From Desertibaculum subflavum (lineage in GTDB: Bacteria; Pseudomonadota; Alphaproteobacteria; Ferrovibrionales; Ferrovibrionaceae): a DNA stretch of 64,000 bases. Both the position numbers and the translations under genes were made by a program. This document shows, one piece after another, positions 52,930 through 60,440 of the stretch (the first letter of the stretch is position 1; the number at the start of each line of letters is the position of its first letter). The notes under the pieces were generated by a model. That model did no database searches. It saw nothing but the letters and a program-made list of their open reading frames with translations, and had not been told where the DNA came from. The stretch covers positions 1 to 64,000 of the forward strand of contig QOZS01000028.1 in NCBI GenBank assembly GCA_003576705.1. Direction: 5' to 3'.

Positions 52930-52968
52930 TTTCTGAGATCATCAAAAGGGGTTCGGGGGGCTTTCCAA

Positions 52969-54294
52969 ATGAGCGGCTCTATTCAGCGGCAGCGCCTCAC
53001 AGTTTTTCGCTGGGCCGTAGTGGCTGCGATGGCCGTCCTTACCTCACCGGCCGGCGCTCTCACTTTAGAAGATGCGTTGCAGACCCTGGTCGAACGCCAC
53101 CCTCAGATACGTGCCAGCGAAAGCGGGGTAGCCGCTGCGGAGAGCGGTATCGGAATTGCGACTTCTGGATTTCTGCCGACGGTCGAAATAACCGGGGATG
53201 GCGGCTACGAGCGCTCCGACACACCATCTCGCCGCGATGCCAATCAGGATCCGTTCGACGCGGCCAGCCGAAAGCTGACGCTCAGCATCAGGCAGAACCT
53301 GTTCGACGGCTACGGGCGCAATTCCGGATTGCGCCAGGCGGAGATCACGCGCGACGCATCGCGTGTCGATCTACGCAGCGTGCGCCAGACGGTTCTGCTG
53401 GAAGGGGTGAACGCCTATCTCGGCCTCCTGCGGGAGCATCGTCTGGTCAAGCTCGCCACCGAGAATGAGCAGACCATCGCCCGGCAGCTGGGGCTCGAGA
53501 GCGAACGCCTTCAGGGTGGCGCCGGCATCGCCGTCGACGTGCTGCTGGCCAGGGCACGGCTTCAGATCGCGAGGGAACGACGTGTCGCGTTCGAGGGTGC
53601 GCGCATCGACGCGCACACACGCTTCCGGCAAGTGTTCGACATGGATGTCATCACCGATACCCTGGTCGAACCCCAGCTGCCCCACAGCGTCCTTCCGGAT
53701 TCACTGGACGAAGCGGTCAACAACGCATTGCACGGGAACCCGGGGCTCGGGCGAGCCTCGGAATTGGTTCGGCTGGCCGACGAGAAGCGTCGCGGCGCGA
53801 CTTCGGGATACTGGCCGCGTGTCGATCTCGTCGGGCGGGCCAACTGGGAGCGCGATTACGACGGCGTGCCGGGCACCCGGCGCGACGGCGCCATCCTGTT
53901 GCAGCTGACCTGGCAGATCTTCTCCGGATTCGCGACCGACTACACTGTCAGCCAGTCGGCCCATGATGCGGCCGCCAGTCGGGAAAACGAGACCGCGGTC
54001 CGCCGCAAGACCATCGAGGAGGTGAAGCTCGCCTGGCAGGCACTGCAGACGGCACGGACGCGGGAAGCACTGCTCACCAACGCCGTCGCAATCGCCTCCG
54101 AGGTCTTCGAGGCGCGCAAGTCGTTGCGCGATTCCGGGCGGGAGACGGCATTGAACGTGCTGGACGCCGAAAACGAGGTCTATGTCGCGCGCATCAACCT
54201 GGTCGCGGCGACCTATGATGCGCAGGCTGCGATCTATCGGCTGATCGCGGCTATTGGGGATATGGAAGTGGAGAATCTGCCGAAGCGCCGTTGA
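52969..54294 (+). CDS. TolC-family outer membrane efflux protein
   Basis: A 441-residue TolC-type channel. A signal peptide (AVVAAMAVLTSPAGA) precedes the first OEP domain (LTLEDALQTLVERHPQI); the coiled-coil hairpins and the repeat of the motif in the second half (TWQIFSGFATDYTVSQSAHD; ESLRDSGRETALNVLDAENE-like region) follow. It forms the outer-membrane exit duct of the type I system. ATG at 52969 after a G-run. First gene of the secretion locus; the exoprotein gene follows after ~110 bp. Confidence 0.9.
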   Translation: MSGSIQRQRLTVFRWAVVAAMAVLTSPAGALTLEDALQTLVERHPQIRASESGVAAAESGIGIATSGFLPTVEITGDGGYERSDTPSRRDANQDPFDAASRKLTLSIRQNLFDGYGRNSGLRQAEITRDASRVDLRSVRQTVLLEGVNAYLGLLREHRLVKLATENEQTIARQLGLESERLQGGAGIAVDVLLARARLQIARERRVAFEGARIDAHTRFRQVFDMDVITDTLVEPQLPHSVLPDSLDEAVNNALHGNPGLGRASELVRLADEKRRGATSGYWPRVDLVGRANWERDYDGVPGTRRDGAILLQLTWQIFSGFATDYTVSQSAHDAAASRENETAVRRKTIEEVKLAWQALQTARTREALLTNAVAIASEVFEARKSLRDSGRETALNVLDAENEVYVARINLVAATYDAQAAIYRLIAAIGDMEVENLPKRR

Positions 54295-54405
54295 AAGAAA
54301 CCGCGGCAAGAGTGTCGTCCCGCACAGTCGGCGGGACGGTGCCAGGATATCAGGGAAGCAACTGCGTTGCGCACCGAGAACAAGAACTAGCCAGCGGGTG
54401 TGCCC

Positions 54406-57400
54406 ATGGTTATGCAGCAGAGAATAGCGGTGCCGGTCGGCCAGCTCTCGGCCGACGATGAGCCTCTCACGGTCATCCGATCCGATCCGGGAGGATCGGT
54501 TCGGATTGCGAACGGCAACTTCCTGCTCTCTGCCCAGTTCGAGCGGATCGGGGACGACCTGCTGCTGGTCGGCCGCGACGGCGGCCGGGTGCTGGTCGTC
54601 GACTACTTCGCCAGCGCGCATCCGCCCACACTCGTCAGCGAGTTCGGTGCGGAGATTGCCGGCGATCTGGCCGATATACTGGCGGGCCCGCCGTCTGCGG
54701 GCGCCTATGCTCAGACCGGCGCGCCGGCGGGAAGGCCGGCGATCGGCGCGGTCGAGGCGCTGACCGGCGATGCGACCGTGCAGCGCACCGACGGATCGCG
54801 CGGCCCACTTGCCATCGGAACGCCGGTTTTCCAGGGCGATGTCGTCGAAACCACACCGGGCTCGCGGCTCGCCATCGTGTTCAACGACAAGACGAGTTTC
54901 TCGCTCGATTCCGCCACGCGGATGGTGCTCGACGAACTCGTCTACAATCCCGGCGGGGAATCCCGCAGCGCCTTCTCCCTGGTGCAGGGAACCTTCGTAT
55001 ACATCAGCGGCGAGATCGCCAAGGTGGCGCCGCAAAATGTGCAGATCCGCACGCCCGTTGCGACCGTGGGCATTCGCGGCACCGAAGTCGGGTTCGTGAT
55101 TCTCGGGCCGGGCGATGCCGGCGGGGCGTCGATCGCGGTGATCGACGGCGAGATCAGCGTGCGCAATTCCGGCGGTTCGCAGAACCTCTCCGCCGGCTTC
55201 GTCGTCAGCGTCAGCAGCAATCTGGCGGCGCCGTCGATTCCGATCGCCACGCCGCTCGGCAATATCACTGCGCAGTACGGCGCCCTGCGCGGCTACGGCG
55301 CGAACGCGATCAACAACAGCATTATCCGTCTGCAGCGCGACCTGCAGCAGCCCCAGCTGCTGCCGCCGCCCGCACCCGGCCGCGGCGAGGGGCCGGTCAC
55401 CGGCGGCATGCGCGCCGCCTCGGGCCAGGGCGGATCAAACACCAACGAAGCCGGGCAGGCGAAACAGGGCGATGCCGCCTCCACCGCCCTGGCCAGCATT
55501 TCGCCGGCCGCCGGCGTGCAAGGCGAGGCGGCGGCCGCCGGCGCGGGGATCAGCATCTTCGGGCCGTCGGCCCTGATCGTCACTTCGGCGGGCCTCGTCG
55601 CGGTCGGCCCGATTGCAGGATTGGGCGGCTTCACCCTGACCGGACCGTTGATCGGGACAGGCAGCTCGCGCCTTCTGGCGTCGGGCGATCATCGCGTGAC
55701 CACAGCGCCGGCAGCGACTGGACCGTCTGCCCTTGTCGCAGTGGCCGACCAGAGCCTGTCGGCGCCCGGCGGCGGCACGATGCAGATCGATGTTCTGGCA
55801 AACGACACCGCCCCGCCTAATGATCCCGTGACCATCGTCGCGGTCGATACGTCGAATACCCTCGGCACGGTCAGCATCGACCCCAATGGAACGACGATCA
55901 GCTACTCGGCGGGCAACGCCTTTCAGAGTCTGGGCGAAGGTCAGACGGCGACCGATACATTCACCTATACGATCGCCGATGCGAACGGCGTGCAATCGAC
56001 CGCCACCGTGACGGTGACCATAACAGGCGTCAACGACGCCCCGGTCGCGGTCGACGATGCGGTATCCGCTACTGCGGGCGATACGGTCACCGTTCTGGCG
56101 CTTGCCAACGACACCGATCCCGACAGCAGCGACACCAGGGTCATCGTCGGCGTCAACACAGCCGGCACGCTCGGCTCGGTCAGCATCCTCGCCGGCGGGG
56201 CTGCTTTGACCTACGCCGCGGGCGCGGCTTTCCAGAGCTTGGCCGAAGGCGAGACGGCAACCGACACTTTCACCTACACGATGGCGGATTCCGGCGGGGT
56301 GCAATCGACCGCCACCGTCACCGTGACCATCACGGGCATCAACGATGCGCCGACCATCACCTCCAACGGGGGCGGGGCGGTCGCATCATTCGCCATCGTG
56401 GAGGGCACGAGCGCCGTCGCCACGATTCTGGCCGCCGATCCGGACAACGGATCGATCCTGACCTATGCCATCGTCGGCGGCGCCGATGCGAGCAGCTTCA
56501 TGATCGACAGCGCCACGGGCGAGCTTTCGCTCTTCCCGCCGCCGATCTTCGAAGTGCCGTCCGACGCCAATGGCGACAACATCTATGATGTCGTCGTCCA
56601 GGCCTCCGACGGAACGCTGACGGACACGCAGGCGATCTCCATCACCGTCAACGACGATCCGAACGCCGATCCGAACGACTTCGACTATCTCGGTCTGCCC
56701 GGCCCGCAATCTCTGACTGGGAGCGCCAACAGCAATGACCTGTTCTATGGTGGCGCGGGCAACGACACCATCGACGGCCAGGCCGGGGGCGACACGATCT
56801 ATGGCGGCTCCGGCGATGACGTCATCACGGCCCAGGGCAGTGACCCCGACCTGATTTTTGGCGGATCGGGCAACGACCGGATCGAAGCCGGGCAGGGCGG
56901 CGATACGCTGATCGGCGGGCTTGGCAACGATACGCTGCAGGGCGGCCAGGGGAACGATGCTCTCGAGGGAAGTGCCGGCAACGACAACATTCTCGGCGGT
57001 CAGGGTGCCGACAGACTGATCGGCGGCATCGGTGCCGACACGATGGAGGGCGGTCAGGGCGCCGACCGGTTCGAGTATGCCGCCCTTGGCGACGCCACCG
57101 CCGTTGCGGGCAACCAGACTGTCGCGGCTGCGGGCGTCACGGTCGACAGCATCCTGGACTTCCAGAGCGGCGAGGACTCCCTCGTGTTCAACTCCGCCGA
57201 ATTTTCCCCGGCGCCTCTGGTGTTCATCGATGACGCCTATGACGGCACCAATTCAGGCGTGGCGAGCGGGGCGGTTTTCGTTCGCGATGGCAATGGATTG
57301 CTGAGCTACGATCCCGACGTCGCCACGGAAGGCTATACGGCCATCGCCCAGATGGGCGATACCGGCCTCGAATCGCCCGACCTCACGTTCACGCCCCCGT

Positions 57401-57408
57401 CGACATAG
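54406..57408 (+). CDS. FecR-domain, tandem-repeat, RTX exoprotein (type I secretion substrate)
   Basis: A 1000-residue Gly/Asp-rich protein without a signal peptide. Order: N-terminal ~95-residue domain; FecR-like domain (~113-260, IGAVEALTGDATVQRTDGS... ending in a DGEISVRNSGG turn); low-complexity linker; two 103-residue VCBS/Ig-like repeats (446-548 and 549-651); a cadherin-like domain (~652-758); ~11 RTX nonapeptides (GGxGNDxUx; ~780-885) that bind Ca2+; a C-terminal domain that would carry the secretion signal. The adjacent ABC/HlyD/TolC set is its likely exporter. It is adhesin- or matrix-like. The ATG at 54406 is preferred to a GTG 6 bases before it. Confidence 0.85.
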   Translation: MVMQQRIAVPVGQLSADDEPLTVIRSDPGGSVRIANGNFLLSAQFERIGDDLLLVGRDGGRVLVVDYFASAHPPTLVSEFGAEIAGDLADILAGPPSAGAYAQTGAPAGRPAIGAVEALTGDATVQRTDGSRGPLAIGTPVFQGDVVETTPGSRLAIVFNDKTSFSLDSATRMVLDELVYNPGGESRSAFSLVQGTFVYISGEIAKVAPQNVQIRTPVATVGIRGTEVGFVILGPGDAGGASIAVIDGEISVRNSGGSQNLSAGFVVSVSSNLAAPSIPIATPLGNITAQYGALRGYGANAINNSIIRLQRDLQQPQLLPPPAPGRGEGPVTGGMRAASGQGGSNTNEAGQAKQGDAASTALASISPAAGVQGEAAAAGAGISIFGPSALIVTSAGLVAVGPIAGLGGFTLTGPLIGTGSSRLLASGDHRVTTAPAATGPSALVAVADQSLSAPGGGTMQIDVLANDTAPPNDPVTIVAVDTSNTLGTVSIDPNGTTISYSAGNAFQSLGEGQTATDTFTYTIADANGVQSTATVTVTITGVNDAPVAVDDAVSATAGDTVTVLALANDTDPDSSDTRVIVGVNTAGTLGSVSILAGGAALTYAAGAAFQSLAEGETATDTFTYTMADSGGVQSTATVTVTITGINDAPTITSNGGGAVASFAIVEGTSAVATILAADPDNGSILTYAIVGGADASSFMIDSATGELSLFPPPIFEVPSDANGDNIYDVVVQASDGTLTDTQAISITVNDDPNADPNDFDYLGLPGPQSLTGSANSNDLFYGGAGNDTIDGQAGGDTIYGGSGDDVITAQGSDPDLIFGGSGNDRIEAGQGGDTLIGGLGNDTLQGGQGNDALEGSAGNDNILGGQGADRLIGGIGADTMEGGQGADRFEYAALGDATAVAGNQTVAAAGVTVDSILDFQSGEDSLVFNSAEFSPAPLVFIDDAYDGTNSGVASGAVFVRDGNGLLSYDPDVATEGYTAIAQMGDTGLESPDLTFTPPST
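55741..56358 (+). repeat. Two in-frame 309-bp tandem repeats in the RTX exoprotein
   Basis: Copy 1 (55741-56049) and copy 2 (56050-56358) each encode 103 residues ending VQSTATVTVTITG(V/I)NDAP. They are clearly homologous but diverged, so the duplication is not recent. They encode VCBS-type domains that extend an adhesin stalk. Confidence 0.8.
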
Positions 57409-57420
57409 GAACGTGCTGCG

Positions 57421-59154
57421 GTGGCCGACGTTGCTGAGCGACAGGAATCCGACCCGATCGGCGCGGCGCGCCTCGGGCTGACGCGGGCCTTGCGGCCGAT
57501 CTTCGCTCAGGTGTTCGTGCTGTCGTCCGGCGTGAACCTCATCGCGCTGGTCGTCCCGATCTTCGTTCTGCAAGTCTACGACCGTGTGATCGTGCATGCG
57601 GGACTGACCACGCTCGAAGGCCTGGTCGCGGGCGTGTTTATCGCGCTGCTGTTCGATCAGTTGCTGCGACAGCTGCGAAGTCGCCTGTTGCAGCGGGCAT
57701 CGCTGCTGATCGACGCGAAGCTCGGCAGCCGGGTGTTCGGAAAACTCCTCGCCCTGCCGCTCGCCGAGCTGGAGGCGCGGCCGAATGCGTTCTGGCAGGC
57801 GCTGTTCCGCGACCTGGAAACCGTCCGCAACACGGCCGGCGGCGCCATCGCCGTGCTGCTGTGCGACCTGCCTTTCGCGTTGCTGTTCCTGGCTGTCGTC
57901 TTCGTCATTGCGGAGCCTGCCGCCTGGGTGCTGCTGGTGGCGTTGCCGCTCTTCATCGGCCTCGCCTGGTGGTCGGGCCGAAGCGTGCGCGCCGCCGGCA
58001 ATATCGAGCAGCGCGCCACCGCCATGCGCGACACCTTGATCGGCGACATCGTCGCCGGGCGGGCGACCGTCAAGGCACTCGGCATGGCGCCCTCCTTGCG
58101 GGCGAACTGGGAGGCGAGGCATGCCGGCGCCATGCGCGCCGCCATCGAGCGGGGCCGGCGCGCCGACCGGTTCGGCAACATCTCCTTCGGACTTGGGGCC
58201 GCGGTCACGGTGGCGCTGACCACGGTCGGCGCCCTCGCCATCCTGGATCAGAGGCTGACGATCGGTGCTCTGGTGGCGGCCAACCTGCTGGCGGCCCGTG
58301 TCGTCGCGCCGTTTCACCAGCTGGTCGGCAGCTGGCGCGCCCTGGTCGGCTATCGGCAGGCGCGGTCGCGCCTGCGCGAGGTGCTCGCCCTGCCGGAGGA
58401 TCGTTTCGAGTCCGAGGTGCAGTTCGGCAGGCCGCGCGGCGACATCACACTCGAAGACGTCGCCTTCCACTACCGCGGCGCGGCGAAGCCGGTCTTTGCC
58501 GGAATACATTGCACGTTCGGGCACCCGGGCCTGCACGCGATCGTAGGACGGAACGGAAGCGGCAAGAGCACGCTGCTGAAGCTGTTGCTGGGTCTTTATC
58601 GGCCGACCTCCGGCCGGGTGCTGATCGACGGATCGGATATCGCGCAGTTCGGCCGGCGCGATTTGAACGAGTGGATCGGATATCTGCCGCAGGAAAGCGT
58701 TCTGCTGCAGGGCAGCGTCCGACGCAATATCGAGGCCGGCCGTTCGAATGTTCCCGACGAGACCCTCATTCGCGCGGCTCAACTGGCAGGCGTGCACTCG
58801 ATGATCGCCGATATGCCGGAAGGCTATGGCAGCGATGTCGGCGAAGGAGGGGCCAGGCTGTCCGGCGGGCAGCGCCAGCGGATCGCTCTCGCGCGCGCGC
58901 TCCTCGGAGATCCACCGATCCTGCTGCTCGACGAGCCGACGGCGAACCTCGATCGCCGTGCCGAGCAGGACTTGCGCGATGCGTTGGCGACGCTGTCGCG
59001 CGAACGCTCGATCATCGTCGTCACTCACAGCGCCGCGATTCTCGGCATCTGTCAGACCGTTTCCGTTCTGGACGGTGGGAGGATTGCGGCGGGCCCGGCG
59101 GCGGAAATGCTGCCGCGGCTCTATACCGCGGCCGCGCCGGCGAGGTCGGCATGA
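57421..59154 (+). CDS. Type I secretion ABC transporter (permease-ATPase)
   Basis: A 577-residue PrtD/AprD-like exporter. An N-terminal transmembrane domain (six spans from ~35; VVPIFVLQVYDRV is characteristic) is fused to an ATPase with intact Walker A GRNGSGKST (G381-K382), signature LSGGQ (480-484) and Walker B ILLLDEPTANLD. It energises export of the RTX substrate. GTG start at 57421, 12 bp after the exoprotein gene. The stop overlaps the HlyD start (ATGA). Confidence 0.92.
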   Translation: MADVAERQESDPIGAARLGLTRALRPIFAQVFVLSSGVNLIALVVPIFVLQVYDRVIVHAGLTTLEGLVAGVFIALLFDQLLRQLRSRLLQRASLLIDAKLGSRVFGKLLALPLAELEARPNAFWQALFRDLETVRNTAGGAIAVLLCDLPFALLFLAVVFVIAEPAAWVLLVALPLFIGLAWWSGRSVRAAGNIEQRATAMRDTLIGDIVAGRATVKALGMAPSLRANWEARHAGAMRAAIERGRRADRFGNISFGLGAAVTVALTTVGALAILDQRLTIGALVAANLLAARVVAPFHQLVGSWRALVGYRQARSRLREVLALPEDRFESEVQFGRPRGDITLEDVAFHYRGAAKPVFAGIHCTFGHPGLHAIVGRNGSGKSTLLKLLLGLYRPTSGRVLIDGSDIAQFGRRDLNEWIGYLPQESVLLQGSVRRNIEAGRSNVPDETLIRAAQLAGVHSMIADMPEGYGSDVGEGGARLSGGQRQRIALARALLGDPPILLLDEPTANLDRRAEQDLRDALATLSRERSIIVVTHSAAILGICQTVSVLDGGRIAAGPAAEMLPRLYTAAAPARSA

Positions 59155-60440
59155 GCGCTGTCGACGACCTCCTGGCGGAGCACCCATCGCCGCGCTGGGG
59201 CCCGATCGTTTGGGCGTCGATTGCCCTCATCGTTGCCGGCATTGGGTGGGCGGCGGTGACCGAGCTCGACGAGGTCGCGAGCGCCTCAGGCGAAGTTGTT
59301 CCGCAAGGGAAGGTGAAGGTCGTTCAACACTACGAAGGCGGGATGATCGCCGAGCTCTATGTGCAAGAAGGCAGTGTTGTCGCAGAGGGCGAGCCGCTCC
59401 TGCAGCTCGACCTATCGGCATCCGGTGCGAACCGGGAGGAGCTGCAGGTCCGTCTCGACGCGCTGCTCATTGCGCGGGCGCGCCTGTTGGCCGAGGCGAA
59501 CGGCAGCCCGGTCGAGTTTCCCCCCGAGCCGGCGCGCCGGCGACCGGACCTCGTCGCGGCTGAACAGCAGAACTACCGCGCCCGGACGGAACAGCAGACG
59601 AGCGCCGTCGAGGCGCTGAAGGCCCTGGTCCGCCAACGCGAGCTGGAGATCCGCCAGCTGCGCGAGCGGCAACGGACGATCGGCGGCGATCTCCGGCTGG
59701 CGCGCGAGCGCATGCGCATGTCGAGCGAGCTGGTGGAGAAGAGCCTGACCTCCAAGCTCGATCACCTCGCGGTGCAACGCGAATACGAGATGCTGGAAGG
59801 CGAGGTCGCTGGGCTGGCAATCCAGGTTCCGCGAGCCCAGGCCGCGCTGGAGGAGACGCAGCTTCGGCTCAAGGAGCAGGAGGCGAGATTCCGGCGCGAC
59901 GCATTGGAAGAGCTGGCGAAGAACGAGCCGCAGATGGACCGTATCCGCGAGCAGCTGGTGATCTCCACCGATCAGGTACGCCGCACCAAGGTGCTGAGTC
60001 CGACCGATGGCGTGGTGAAGGATCTGCGCTATACAACAATCGGCGGCGTGGTGCGACCGGGCGAGCCGATCATGCAGGTCGTGCCGACCCAGGCCACGCT
60101 GGTTGTCGAGGCGCGATTGATGCCGGCGGATCGCGGCTATGTGCGCGTGGGCCAGCCGGCGCAGGTCAAGGTCACGGCTTATGATTTCTACCGCTACGGT
60201 GCGCTCGAAGGCCGGGTAACCGGCATCGCCGCCGATTCCACCGTGGGACAGGACGGCGTGGCCTTTTTCAAACTGATGGTCGAGACCGGCCGGAACTATT
60301 TCGGCGAAGAGCGCGACGCCTTGCCGATCACGGCCGGGATGCAGACCAGCGTCGATGTCCATACCGGCACACGTACCGTGATGGAGTTCCTGTTGAAGCC
60401 TGTCCTCAGGATCCGTTACGAGGGATTCCGGGAGCGTTGA
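59151..60440 (+). CDS. HlyD-family periplasmic adaptor subunit
   Basis: A 429-residue membrane fusion protein. One N-terminal transmembrane helix (~18-38), a barrel-sandwich/lipoyl half (GEVVPQGKVKVVQHYEGGMI), a long coiled coil (~130-270) and the returning lipoyl half (VLSPTDGVVKDLRYTTIGGVV) followed by a beta-barrel. It bridges the ABC protein and TolC. The ATG overlaps the ABC stop by 4 bases, and its stop overlaps the cyclase start (TGATG). Confidence 0.92.
   Translation: MSAVDDLLAEHPSPRWGPIVWASIALIVAGIGWAAVTELDEVASASGEVVPQGKVKVVQHYEGGMIAELYVQEGSVVAEGEPLLQLDLSASGANREELQVRLDALLIARARLLAEANGSPVEFPPEPARRRPDLVAAEQQNYRARTEQQTSAVEALKALVRQRELEIRQLRERQRTIGGDLRLARERMRMSSELVEKSLTSKLDHLAVQREYEMLEGEVAGLAIQVPRAQAALEETQLRLKEQEARFRRDALEELAKNEPQMDRIREQLVISTDQVRRTKVLSPTDGVVKDLRYTTIGGVVRPGEPIMQVVPTQATLVVEARLMPADRGYVRVGQPAQVKVTAYDFYRYGALEGRVTGIAADSTVGQDGVAFFKLMVETGRNYFGEERDALPITAGMQTSVDVHTGTRTVMEFLLKPVLRIRYEGFRER

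Larger units (their letters stand above)
52244..52968. other. Long AT-rich non-coding region upstream of the type I secretion locus
   Basis: About 725 bases with no supported gene and an obviously lower GC content from ~52380 to 52960 than anywhere else in the window. It holds a rightward promoter candidate (52668-52695), a repeated TTTCTGAGAT (52681-52690 and 52930-52939), a repeated CACTTAACTT (52766-52775 and 52922-52931) and a degenerate 16-base direct repeat (52875-52890 and 52914-52929). It is probably the control region of the secretion locus. Confidence 0.6.

Noticed and set aside
57253..59187. A 644-codon leftward frame antisense to the type I ABC transporter
   Set aside because: Shadow of a gene with intact Walker and signature motifs.
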